In this document: in pieces, positions 1 through 8,299 of the stretch
How positions within the stretch are numbered: the first letter of the stretch is position 1
How the letters are laid out: the number at the start of each line of letters is the position of its first letter
DNA from: Deltaproteobacteria bacterium
GTDB taxonomy: Bacteria > Myxococcota_A > Polyangia > GCA-2747355
Direction: 5' to 3'
DNA length: 64,000 bases
Assembly: GCA_020633415.1 (NCBI GenBank)
Contig: JACKDQ010000002.1
Span: 744,001 to 808,000, forward strand
Position numbers and translations under genes: made by a program
Notes under the pieces: generated by a model
Seen by the model: only the letters and a program-made list of their open reading frames with translations
What the model was told of the DNA's origin: nothing
The model's database searches: none

Positions 1-2
1 AC

Positions 3-614
3 CCGCTGATCTTGCTGAGGCCTAGCCCGCGCAATCAAGGCCCGACCCGCCAAAAAGCGCCGCACACCGCACCAAGCAACAACTCAAGGCCGTTTCGCCA
101 TCAGCGCGATGGACGGCCCGGCCTTGGGCCGCCGCGTTTCGAGTTCGGTAGCGGGCTGCTGGTCGGTGTCGGTGTATTGCCTCATCCAAACCTTGGGCTG
201 ACGCTGCATGCTTCGCTCGATTGGCAGCGTTTCTCTCTCGTCCTGCAAGGTCGTGCGGATCTACCGGCATCGAAGTCCATCGGCAGCGGTCGCGTGGAAG
301 CATCGCTCTACAGCGGATCACTTGCCCCTTGCCTAAAGCGCGATCCGCTGCTCTTGTGCGGCGTCGTCGCCTTCGGCGCGCTACGCGGGCGCGGTGTCGA
401 TTTGCTCGAAAGCGCCCAAGATACGACGCTGTTTGCTGGCGTCGGCGTGCGCGGCGGCGTGCGCTGGCACTTGGGAAGGCGCTGGGTGATCAACCTACAA
501 TTGGAGCCGATCGCTGCGCTTTCGCGGACCACCTTGCGGGTCAACCAACGCGAACTTTGGACGACACCTCCGCTCTCGCTGAGCATCGGGGGAACCTTGG
601 GCTGTTCACTTTGA
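3..614 (+). CDS. C-terminal part of a barrel-like envelope protein (5' end outside window)
   Basis: The reading frame is open to the left edge, so the N-terminus and any signal peptide lie outside the window. What is visible is a Pro/Arg-rich low-complexity stretch of about 45 residues, then about 150 residues of alternating hydrophobic and polar segments typical of outer-membrane beta-strands, ending GGTLGCSL. The complete 396-residue protein at 10591-11781 has the same plan (Pro-rich linker, then barrel-like domain) and also sits just upstream of an ECF sigma gene, so the two are probably paralogues. No named family is recognised. By position it belongs to the module formed with the genes at 721, 1245 and 2043. 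Envelope location is inferred. Confidence 0.6.
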   Translation, partial: PLILLRPSPRNQGPTRQKAPHTAPSNNSRPFRHQRDGRPGLGPPRFEFGSGLLVGVGVLPHPNLGLTLHASLDWQRFSLVLQGRADLPASKSIGSGRVEASLYSGSLAPCLKRDPLLLCGVVAFGALRGRGVDLLESAQDTTLFAGVGVRGGVRWHLGRRWVINLQLEPIAALSRTTLRVNQRELWTTPPLSLSIGGTLGCSL

Positions 615-720
615 GCGACACGGCGCCTTCGCGTGACGGAACGCAGTTCGCAAAGGCAACTAGGATCAACAGCCGTCGGGCATCACCCTTGCTCGCCGGC
701 GATTGGAGCACACAGCCTCG

Positions 721-1248
721 GTGACCTCGGCAACCCACAGCGACGCAACGGCACGGCTAGCGCAAATCTTCGAAGACGAAGCCGAATTCGTCTGGCGATT
801 GCTGCGGCGTCTCGGTGTCGGCGCCGCCGACGCCGAAGACCTGACCCACGAGGTGTTTCTTACCGTATGGCGAAAACTGGAGAGCTACGATACGTCGCGC
901 CCACTACGACCATGGATCGCCGGCATCGCAGTGCGCATCTGTGCTCGCTTTCGCCGATACGCGCGAAACCGTTACGAGGTCTTGGCCGAGAGCGTGGTCG
1001 AGCACGATCTGACCGCTGGAGCCGAAGAGCAGCTGCACGCATTTCGCTTGCTAACGGAAGTGATGCAACCGCTCGACCTCGAGCGGCGGGCGATCTTCGT
1101 GATGCACGACGTTGAAGGCTGGTCGATGCCGGAGCTGGCAGAAGCCCTAGAGATCCCGCTCAACACCGGCTACTCGCGTCTGCGTCTGGCACGCAAGCAG
1201 GTTGCCGAGGGCATCGCGCGGCTTAGACAGCAAGGAGCCGACCTATGA
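721..1248 (+). CDS. ECF-type RNA polymerase sigma factor
   Basis: This 175-residue protein has the two-domain plan of group IV (ECF) sigma-70 factors. Region 2 lies at about residues 15-85 (DAEDLTHEVFLTVWRKL, then RPLRPWIAGIAVR). Region 4 lies at about 105-165 (LDLERRAIFVMHDVEGWSM, then a helix-turn-helix with NTGYSRLRLARKQV). I chose GTG 721 because GGAG precedes it at a workable distance; a TTG at 703 in the same frame would add six residues. The stop overlaps the next gene's start as ATGA, so the two are probably translationally coupled. Overlap with a single-pass membrane protein suggests that protein is its anti-sigma partner. The regulon cannot be read from the sequence. Confidence 0.93.
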   Translation: MTSATHSDATARLAQIFEDEAEFVWRLLRRLGVGAADAEDLTHEVFLTVWRKLESYDTSRPLRPWIAGIAVRICARFRRYARNRYEVLAESVVEHDLTAGAEEQLHAFRLLTEVMQPLDLERRAIFVMHDVEGWSMPELAEALEIPLNTGYSRLRLARKQVAEGIARLRQQGADL

Positions 1249-1979
1249 CGATGCGCAACATCGACGAGCTCGACCAGGATCTCCGCGCGTTGGTGGCGAA
1301 GACACGCGAAATCCCGTCGTTGCCTGCCAGTGCCAAGCAGCGCCTGTCGCGCCGGCTAGACCTGACGCTAAGTGGCGTCGTCAGCGCGACGCCCCTCGCT
1401 GATCCTTCGGCAGCGCGACATTTGCCAACGCTGCGTACCGCGCTGCTGTCGGGGGTCTCGCTCGTCGTCGGCATTGCGCTCGGCCTAGTGAGCGCCAATC
1501 TTTGGACCGACAGCGATCAACACCTGCCAAGCACTGCTTCTCAGCATGCCGACGCGTCCGTCGCATACGCTGATGCTTCAGCGAAACGCGACACTGTACC
1601 AACGCGCGACGCCGCGGTGGGTCCAAGAGACAGCCAAGCGGCGGCGCGCCCATTGCGCAAGGCGACCCGCCGAGCGAGCGTTGCAACGCGCACCGCTCGC
1701 GATCAGCGTCTCGCGCACGAGCGCTCGCTGATCGAGATGGCACGATCGGCTTTGGCGCGCGGTGATGCGCCGGCGGCGCTAGAGGCAACCCGACTTCACC
1801 GTCAAGCGTTCGGTCGGACCGGCCAGCTCGGCGAAGAGCGCGAAGCGCTGGCGATCCAAGCGTTGATCAATACCAAACGCTTCGCCGAAGCGCGGCGGCG
1901 AGCCAAGGCATTTTTGCGCAAATATCCCAGGACGTTGCTTCGCCCGCTGATCGAAAAGGCGGCAGCGGCGGTCCGCTAG
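1245..1979 (+). CDS. Probable anti-sigma factor, single-pass membrane protein with TPR-like tail
   Basis: The 244-residue protein has a cytoplasmic N-terminus of about 65 residues (acidic helix IDELDQDLRALVAKTREIP), one strong membrane segment (SGVSLVVGIALGLVSANLW, about residues 70-90), an Ala/Ser/Arg-rich linker, and a C-terminal helical region (about 155-244) with a TPR-like pattern (ALARGDAPAALEATRLHRQ, NTKRFAEARRRAKAFLRKYP). Start ATG 1245 overlaps the sigma gene's TGA, and ATG 1251 is an alternative. Topology and overlap with an ECF sigma gene support an anti-sigma role, but no zinc-binding HxxxCxxC motif is present. The equivalent gene in the second module (12413) carries a clear FecR domain that is not recognisable here. 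Confidence 0.75.
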   Translation: MTMRNIDELDQDLRALVAKTREIPSLPASAKQRLSRRLDLTLSGVVSATPLADPSAARHLPTLRTALLSGVSLVVGIALGLVSANLWTDSDQHLPSTASQHADASVAYADASAKRDTVPTRDAAVGPRDSQAAARPLRKATRRASVATRTARDQRLAHERSLIEMARSALARGDAPAALEATRLHRQAFGRTGQLGEEREALAIQALINTKRFAEARRRAKAFLRKYPRTLLRPLIEKAAAAVR

Positions 1980-2042
1980 GGCGATTTCGGTGACGGAAGA
2001 CGTGCTGTGAGAGGAAGTAAGGCAGAGGAGAGTGTACACGCG

Positions 2043-2999
2043 ATGAAACCACCCGCTGATCAGCTGCCGAGACGATTCCCTCAAACCTTTCGCCTCGTCG
2101 TCGGCGTCTTTGCCTTACAGCTGGCGGCCTGCGACCATCTTCAAGACCTCGGATCGCTTGCCGACGCCAGCGCCGACGGAAGCGTCGAACAGGGCCTGGC
2201 CAACGCGGACGCGACGACGGTGCGACCGCCGTTTTCACCGCTGCCTGCGCGGGCCGTTTGTGAGCGCCTGCTGCAGTGCGCCGACACTCAGAACCCCTCA
2301 CAGTTTGGCGACTTCTTCCCAATCTACGGAACGAACGGAACGTGCTGGCAGAGCGAGACGGAAGCAGCGTGCCGCACGGGCTGCGTCGACGCCTTGCGAC
2401 AATTCTACGAAAGCATGTCCTATCATCCGTGCAACTACTGTGACACAGAAAACAGCTGCCCCAGCTACGGCGTGCAACCCCAGGTCTGCCACCCCCAAAC
2501 CCATCACTGTGTCGAATGTGTCGTCGATGCCGATTGCCCACACTCAGGCAATCGCGCCCTGGACCGCCCCTACTGCAGCCCCACAACCAACGGCTGCCAC
2601 GAGTGCCTCGACGATAGTCACTGCGGTAGCAGCGCTGAGTGTGCCTACCGCAGCGGAACCTGCAAGCAGACGCCGACCGGCCGTCGCTGCGACTTTGTCT
2701 ATAGCGGCACGTTTACCGTCACTGTTTCGGGCAGCGGGTTTCAGGCCTGGGAAGGCAAACGGGCCTGGATTCGGGCCGACACCGAACCATCCAAGTGCGG
2801 TCCCGGCTATTACACCTTTCAAGAAATCAAGGCCGGTGCGTTCAGCGCGGAGCTGCTGGGGCAAGTCGGGCCAGCGCTGACCGTCCGCATCTTCCTCGAT
2901 ACGGACGGCACGGGTCCACGAGCCGAACGAAAGCTCGCCAACCTCGCCGCCAGCAAGGATCTCAGCCTCGCCTTTACGCCGGCAGACTTTTCCAAGTAG
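2043..2999 (+). CDS. Cys-rich secreted lipoprotein
   Basis: The protein is 318 residues. A signal peptide ends in lipobox LQLAAC (residues about 29-34), so export and lipid anchoring are expected. After an acidic linker come two disulfide-rich blocks: one around CERLLQCADT/CRTGCVDAL/CNYCDTENSCP, and one with the repeated pattern CVDADCP...YCS...GCHECLDDSHCG, which is common in myxobacterial surface proteins. The C-terminal 90 residues are Cys-poor and beta-rich (YSGTFTVTVSGSGF, TVRIFLDTDGTGPRAE) and may form a separate sandwich domain. ATG 2043 is preferred because GAGGAG lies 12 bases upstream and it gives a compact signal peptide; GTG 2007 is a longer alternative. It is the last gene of the first ECF module. 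Function unknown. Confidence 0.85.
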   Translation: MKPPADQLPRRFPQTFRLVVGVFALQLAACDHLQDLGSLADASADGSVEQGLANADATTVRPPFSPLPARAVCERLLQCADTQNPSQFGDFFPIYGTNGTCWQSETEAACRTGCVDALRQFYESMSYHPCNYCDTENSCPSYGVQPQVCHPQTHHCVECVVDADCPHSGNRALDRPYCSPTTNGCHECLDDSHCGSSAECAYRSGTCKQTPTGRRCDFVYSGTFTVTVSGSGFQAWEGKRAWIRADTEPSKCGPGYYTFQEIKAGAFSAELLGQVGPALTVRIFLDTDGTGPRAERKLANLAASKDLSLAFTPADFSK

Positions 3000-3030
3000 C
3001 GTTTCAGTGAGGCCATCGCGAGCTCGCCAG

Positions 3031-3060
3031 GCAGATGCGCGCCACGCAGATGCGCGCCAC
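3031..3060 (+). repeat. 15-bp perfect tandem duplication
   Basis: The 15-base unit gcagatgcgcgccac occurs twice head to tail in the 252-base gap between the lipoprotein genes at 2043 and 3252. Nothing else is recognised in this gap apart from the Shine-Dalgarno GGAG at 3241-3244. It may be a slippage product; no function is proposed. Confidence 0.8.
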
Positions 3061-3251
3061 CTGCGCCTTGACCCATGGGGTCTGCGCCTGCAGACCTTAT
3101 CGGGCAGACCCGCTTCTTCGAGAAGGTGATTCCGACATGGCACCGCGAGACGTTCCCGAAGACATCCTCCGCGCTCCGAAGATCAGCGCGTTCCCGGAAG
3201 AATGACGGGCGCAATTCGTAGATCCAGGGCACGCAACCCTGGAGCAGATCG

Positions 3252-5903
3252 GTGCGCAGTCGTCTCCGTCCCCTTTCGCTGCTACTGACCCTTTCGCTGT
3301 CGTTGGCGACGCTTTGGCTGAGTTCACTTGGCTGCGTGAGCGACGAGGCGATCACCCAGCTGCGACTGCTCGTCAGTGCCGAGGGCACGCAGAAAATAGC
3401 TACGATAACAACGAGCTTGAGCGTCGGTGCAGATCAGCGTTCGCAGGAGGCTGACCTCGGCGGGCGGGCACTTGGCGCCCCTGAACGCATCTTGATTCGA
3501 TTGCCAGACGCTTGGGCCGATCAGGAAGTCAGCGTCGCACTGATCGCGATCACCAGCACGCAACAAACGCTCGTCGGCAACGCAATGGTCAAGGTCAGCC
3601 GCGCAGCGACGACGAACACAATTGTCACGCTAACGAGCGCCTGCCACGGCGGCTGCACGATCGGCGAACGGCGTTGCCAACCCGCTGGCGTGGCGCGCTG
3701 CGAGCGTGGCGCCGACGGCTGCCCGAATTGGTCACCGACCGAATCCTGCCCGACCGACAAGCCGTATTGCTCCAACGGAACCTGTGCGATCACCTGCGTC
3801 GACGAATGCGGCGCCGACCAACGCCGCTGCGCCGACGAGAAGCACTTCCGCCAATGCGGAAACCACGATAGCGATAGCTGCCGCGACTGGAGCGCAGCGA
3901 TCAGCTGCGCTGCCGACGAAAGCTGTCGCAGCGAAGACGGCCAATGCATCAAGACCTGCGCGGGCGCCGCCTGCACCTGCACCGCCGGCAGCAGCGAGGT
4001 CTGTCCCGACAAAGGCGAATGCAAAGGCGGCAAGCGCACCTGCGACAAAGACGGCAAATGGGGCCCCTGCGTCTGGACCCAAGGCCCCCAAGCCGAAAGC
4101 TGCGACGGCAAAGACAACGACTGCGATGGTGACGTCGACGAGCTGAGCGACCTCAGCCCGCCAGCGTGCAGCGAGCAGCGCGGCGTCTGCCAAGGGGCAA
4201 CGCAAGCTTGCGCTGGAACGTCTGGTTGGCAAAGTTGCGACAGCGCGACCTTTGTCGCGCACGCTGCGAAAAGCGGCAAGAGCTACGAGAGCGACGAAAG
4301 CAGCTGCGACGGCGAAGACAACGACTGCGACGGCGCCAGCGACGAACCGGCCAAGTGCTGTCAGCGCGACTGCACCAACAAAGCTTGCGGGGCCGATGAC
4401 GGCTGCGGCAACAGCTGCAAGGGCAGCTGCGTCGGCGACGCGACCTGCAGCTGGGCGCTAGCGGCCAAGGTCTACGCGTGCAAGTGCAACCGCGATCTCT
4501 GCGGCAGCAGCTGTTGCGATAGCGGCGAACAATGCCGCAACAACGTCTGTGAACCGCTCACGCCGAGCGGACCATGGGTCGTGCCGGTTACCTTTACCTC
4601 ATCGGGATCAACAAAACGCTACGGCCCGTATCGGCTAGCCATCGCCAACGACGGCAGCGTGCTGACCACTGGTCACTACTTTTCGGTGGCATACGTCAGC
4701 AACACGACCGCCAAGAGCAGCTCTTGGCAGGATCTGCTGCTCGCGCGGCTCAAAGCCGATTCTACCGTTGAGTGGATCAGAAATGGCTACGACGACAAGT
4801 CCGTCACCTCGACGACCAAAGCGCGCGCCTATCATGGCGACGTCGCCGTCGATAGCGCGAGCAACAGCGTCTACACCGGCGCGTTCGAGGAGCTGTTGAC
4901 CTTCGACGGCACCCAGGCAACCTCAGCGGGTCAAGGTATCCGTAGCAGCTTCGTGGTCAAGCTCAAGCCAGACGGTACGTTGGGCTGGCTGCGCAGCTTC
5001 GGCAACGCTGAAAGTCAAGCCCAGTCCCCCCAAGTCGCAACACTGAGCAATGGCGATGTGATCGTTGCTGGCTTCGCCAGCGGCACCGTCGGTTTTGATG
5101 GCACTTCGCTGACCAAAGCGCTCTATCTGGCGCGGCTCAAGGCGGCCGATGGCGCTGTCGCCTGGATCAAGCCACTGATTAGTGGCGGCAGCCAGTGGAC
5201 AAACATTGCCGAGCGACTGCGTGTCGGTGCCAACGACCGAATCTACCTGATCGGCAAATGCGCCACGGGCAGCCAGGTCTTGGGCACCACGCTCAACGCC
5301 ACTCACAACAGCTTCGTCGCCGCGCTGAAAAGCGATGGCACCGCAGCGTGGGTCCTCGGTGGCATCAGCAGCCAGATCGTCGACCTCGCGCTGACCAGCA
5401 CCGAGGATCTGATCGTCGTCGGATCGAGCTATAGCGACGTCAGCTTTGGCAACGCTACCTCCAAGGTCAGCAGCAACAGCATGGATGTCTATGTAGCCTC
5501 GATCGACAAGACCGGCGATGCCAACTGGGTGGTGAGCTTCGGTGGCAGCAACAGCCAGTTGGCCCGCGCGGTCGTCGTCGACAAGAGCGATCGGATCATC
5601 GTCGCTGGACAGTTCGATCAGCAGATGGACGCATCGGTCAAAACGCTCAGCGGCGACAACATCGAGGGCTTCATCTTGCGCCTGAATGCCAACGGCACAA
5701 TCGCCGCCGCGCGCAGCTTCGGCAGCAAGGGTCAAGACCAGGTCGAGTCGATGGCCTACGACGCCAAACATGATCGGCTCGTCTTGGTCGGCACGATGGC
5801 TGACATGCAGCTGACCCTTGATGGGATCACGATCAAAGGTCGCGCGCCGCGCAGCACCGACTACGGCAACGACGCCTGGGTCTGGCGCACGACGATCCCC
5901 TAG
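3252..5903 (+). CDS. Large lipoprotein: Cys-rich region with two CDGxDNDCDG motifs plus beta-propeller-like C-half
   Basis: The 883-residue protein starts at GTG 3252, with GGAG seven bases upstream. A signal peptide ends in LSSLGC (residues about 23-28). Residues 30-130 form a Cys-poor beta domain. Residues 130-435 are very Cys-rich and contain two copies of CDGxDNDCDGxxDE (Cys284 and Cys352), the motif family linked to the copper-binding protein MopE. Residues 440-883 contain repeated units such as DGTLGWLRSFG and NGDVIVAGFASG, spaced 50-60 residues apart, which is the pattern of SBBP-type or PQQ-like propellers. Expected location is the cell surface or periplasmic face of a membrane. Metal binding is suggested by the motif family and is not proven. 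Function unknown. Confidence 0.88.
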   Translation: MRSRLRPLSLLLTLSLSLATLWLSSLGCVSDEAITQLRLLVSAEGTQKIATITTSLSVGADQRSQEADLGGRALGAPERILIRLPDAWADQEVSVALIAITSTQQTLVGNAMVKVSRAATTNTIVTLTSACHGGCTIGERRCQPAGVARCERGADGCPNWSPTESCPTDKPYCSNGTCAITCVDECGADQRRCADEKHFRQCGNHDSDSCRDWSAAISCAADESCRSEDGQCIKTCAGAACTCTAGSSEVCPDKGECKGGKRTCDKDGKWGPCVWTQGPQAESCDGKDNDCDGDVDELSDLSPPACSEQRGVCQGATQACAGTSGWQSCDSATFVAHAAKSGKSYESDESSCDGEDNDCDGASDEPAKCCQRDCTNKACGADDGCGNSCKGSCVGDATCSWALAAKVYACKCNRDLCGSSCCDSGEQCRNNVCEPLTPSGPWVVPVTFTSSGSTKRYGPYRLAIANDGSVLTTGHYFSVAYVSNTTAKSSSWQDLLLARLKADSTVEWIRNGYDDKSVTSTTKARAYHGDVAVDSASNSVYTGAFEELLTFDGTQATSAGQGIRSSFVVKLKPDGTLGWLRSFGNAESQAQSPQVATLSNGDVIVAGFASGTVGFDGTSLTKALYLARLKAADGAVAWIKPLISGGSQWTNIAERLRVGANDRIYLIGKCATGSQVLGTTLNATHNSFVAALKSDGTAAWVLGGISSQIVDLALTSTEDLIVVGSSYSDVSFGNATSKVSSNSMDVYVASIDKTGDANWVVSFGGSNSQLARAVVVDKSDRIIVAGQFDQQMDASVKTLSGDNIEGFILRLNANGTIAAARSFGSKGQDQVESMAYDAKHDRLVLVGTMADMQLTLDGITIKGRAPRSTDYGNDAWVWRTTIP

Positions 5904-6009
5904 GCACCGCGCCTCTCGCTCCGCCCCAGCCCGCGCTGCCAGCGTATACGGTCAACACGCAGCGGAATATTGCGCCCGAGCTGAGCGTTGGCTGCAGTGA
6001 GGATCGCAA

Positions 6010-7239
6010 ATGCCACACAACCGCTCGATGATATTGACGCTCACACTGCTTGCCAGCTGCACCGGCAGAAACTCACAGCAAACCGACGGCGCAGCGGCGC
6101 TGGATGTTTCGCGCAGCTCAGACACCACGAGCGAAACAGATAGCCAGCCGCCGGCCTGCACGAGTCTCAAGCAGCTCGGGCGAGTCTCGCTCGATGTTTC
6201 AACCAATAGCAAGTGGTCGCTGCAAGTCGTCGAAGGCGGCGAGGGGTTTGTCGTCGCCTGGCACACTCAGCCGGTTTACGCCTCCTCGCTGACTGGCCAA
6301 TTGCGCTTGGCCTTCGTCGATCGGCAAGCCAAGACGAAAACGCCCAACGGTATCGACATCGGTGCAGACAACTTTGGACTACGTCCGTCGCTGTTCGCTC
6401 GCTCGGGCATCGTATCGGTGCTTTACCAACCGGCAAGCGGGCGACAAGTTCATCTCAAACAGCTCGACGCACAAGGAAACACACTGCGCGACCAAGAAAT
6501 CGCGCTGCCTAGCAGCGGCGGGCCGCCAACGGACGCCACGATTCGTGCGGCCGCCATCGCGCCCTATGGTCATGACAAAGTCGCAGCGCTGCTAGCGATA
6601 CAGTCGCTCTATCCGCGACTGGTGACGATCAGTGATGTTGGCGAGGTCACCGTTTTGCATGACATGGTCACGAATCAGACGGTCAGCTCGGTATCGCTCA
6701 AGCGGCGCGCGGACCGCATCCTCGCCACCTACCAAACCATCAACGACCAAGCGACCCACCACATGCTGGGCCTCGCGTCGACCGTCGACAAGCTGGTCGA
6801 GCGCGGCAAAGGAGAGGTCACACACGCCACGGCGCGCGACTCGGCATACGAGATCCTGCCGAGCGGCGCGGCGGCGCTCTTTCGCGACCGCGCCAACGAT
6901 CTCTACCTTCAAACGTTTGCCGACGACGGAACGGCATTCGACAACCCGAAGCTGCTCGCCAAGTCGGTGCGCGCGGAGAGCTACGCGCTGGCCTGGGGCG
7001 ACGGCAAGCTATGGCTAGCCACTGAGCGTCCCGCCAACGCTGGCCAACATCAGCTTCAAGCGCTCGACAGTCATGGAAACCCGATCGGCAACGCGCAGCC
7101 GCTACAGAGCTGCGCCGGCGAACCCAGCGCGATCAGCATGGTCTGGTTGGACGATCGGCTGGCGATCGTCACGGCAAACGAAACCATCGGAGACGGCAGC
7201 CAGAGCGCGGTCTGCGTCGTGGTGATGGGCTGCCAGTAG
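6010..7239 (+). CDS. Predicted lipoprotein, propeller-like, function unknown
   Basis: The protein is 409 residues, starting at ATG 6010 with AGGA six bases before. The signal peptide is short (MILTLTLLASC, lipobox Cys at about residue 17), followed by a Ser/Thr/Asp-rich tether. The rest is beta-rich with repeated hydrophobic-Gly-hydrophobic strands (WSLQVVEGGEGFVVAWH, KVAALLAIQS, ALAWGDGKLWLATERP, AISMVWLDDRLAIVTA) spaced like propeller blades. It resembles secreted kelch/WD-like lipoproteins of myxobacteria, but no family can be named. It follows the MopE-type lipoprotein on the same strand after 106 bases, so co-transcription is possible. Confidence 0.82.
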   Translation: MPHNRSMILTLTLLASCTGRNSQQTDGAAALDVSRSSDTTSETDSQPPACTSLKQLGRVSLDVSTNSKWSLQVVEGGEGFVVAWHTQPVYASSLTGQLRLAFVDRQAKTKTPNGIDIGADNFGLRPSLFARSGIVSVLYQPASGRQVHLKQLDAQGNTLRDQEIALPSSGGPPTDATIRAAAIAPYGHDKVAALLAIQSLYPRLVTISDVGEVTVLHDMVTNQTVSSVSLKRRADRILATYQTINDQATHHMLGLASTVDKLVERGKGEVTHATARDSAYEILPSGAAALFRDRANDLYLQTFADDGTAFDNPKLLAKSVRAESYALAWGDGKLWLATERPANAGQHQLQALDSHGNPIGNAQPLQSCAGEPSAISMVWLDDRLAIVTANETIGDGSQSAVCVVVMGCQ

Positions 7240-7336
7240 CCGCGGCACCAACGGTGGCATCGATCGCAGCGGCCATCGCATCTCAAGGTCCCTGCTGCCA
7301 AGAAAGTGCCGTGTCGTTGCCTGTCGGTCTCGCAAC

Positions 7337-7630
7337 TCAGCGGGGAAGTGATTGCTTGATCGGCCGCTCCTCCTGTTCGATCGGCGGCTCGCGCTCGAGG
7401 AAGCTCGGTTTGATCAGGTAGTAGTGGAAGGTGCGACCGTTGGCCCCGCGAACAGCGCTGCTAGGCAAGAAAAACAGCCGTGACTTTTGCGGCTGGACAA
7501 AACCGGGAGCCGGCGAAAAGAACGGCTTAGCGCTCGGGCCAAGAAAGCCGAAGGCCAAGGCAGATCCGGGTAATGCGACAAGCAGTGCCAGAGCGGTCAC
7601 GCCCCGCATCATCCACCGAAAGAAACGCAT
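7337..7630 (-). CDS. Small secreted protein of unknown function
   Basis: The protein is 97 residues. The start at 7630 (ATG) is fixed by an AGGAG five bases upstream; an in-frame GTG at 7645 lies before that site and is rejected. The N-terminus is a classical signal peptide (RGVTALALLVALPGSALAFG, cleavage after ALA at about residue 24). The mature part is short, rich in Pro and Phe, with no Cys and a basic, Gln-rich tail. It is convergent with the lipoprotein gene at 6010-7239. No family recognised. The good Shine-Dalgarno and signal peptide make it a real gene despite its size. Confidence 0.7.
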   Translation of the reverse strand: MRFFRWMMRGVTALALLVALPGSALAFGFLGPSAKPFFSPAPGFVQPQKSRLFFLPSSAVRGANGRTFHYYLIKPSFLEREPPIEQEERPIKQSLPR

Positions 7631-8299
7631 CGCTACTCCTGCCACCCTACAATGCAGCGTCTAGCAGCAAGTAGGGTTCGGTTTCTGGGATCTTCCCGGA
7701 CGCGTATTGCCGCAAGAGCGCCCAGCAAGATCGATAATCAGCGCAGCCGATCGGCACGGGATGCAAACTTCGATCCGATACCTTTCCCCCCAAGGCCCTA
7801 GGATCACAAGAGCTTTGGGCGACATCCCCGCGGCCGCTATACCGGCCTGCCGGCTACTGTCGTCGCCGACAGCAGCCAACTGCCAGGCGCGACGGCACAA
7901 AGCAGATCGCTGCACCGACGGATCTTGCCGATGCGCTCAGAGCATCGCACCTCGACAGCGCCAGAAGGCAGCGGCGATTCCGTCGGCTGCCGCGCCGCTG
8001 TCGATTGCTGGATCAACTGATCAGATAGGGATGGGGTTGCGACGCCACGCTGATCCGCCGCAGACCTAGCGGCCTGCTTGAGTGGTGTAAACAACCGTTT
8101 ACGTCTCTTGCGCCCCTTTGTCCTCAGTGAGCGCGCCGCGTCCAACCCGCTAGATATCAGCAGGAAAACAAATTGCCTCATACGGTCGGATGACATTCGT
8201 CCGCCGGCCAAGACCCCAGCGCCTGCAGCGTTGCTAAGGATCTTCGCTGAAAAATGCTGGCGCTCCAATTGCACAGGCCAAGGCACGGGGGAGTAGCAG
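7631..8299. other. Intergenic region without a supportable gene
   Basis: This is 669 bases between two divergent starts (7630 minus, 8300 plus). Short open frames occur in several phases, but none has a ribosome binding site together with a plausible protein. It holds the Shine-Dalgarno of the 7630 gene (rev-comp AGGAG at about 7636-7640), an inverted repeat at 8087-8102, and the GGGGGAG ribosome binding site of the 8300 gene. No confident sigma-70 promoter was found, though promoters for both genes are expected here. Confidence 0.55.
8087..8102. promoter_or_regulatory. Inverted repeat, possible operator
   Basis: GTAAAC-AACC-GTTTAC is a perfect 6-base inverted repeat with a 4-base centre. 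It lies about 200 bases upstream of the Cys-rich lipoprotein gene at 8300, in a region without genes. Its AT-rich arms stand out from the GC-rich surroundings. The size fits a dimeric regulator site, but no regulator is known, and short palindromes can arise by chance. Confidence 0.3.
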
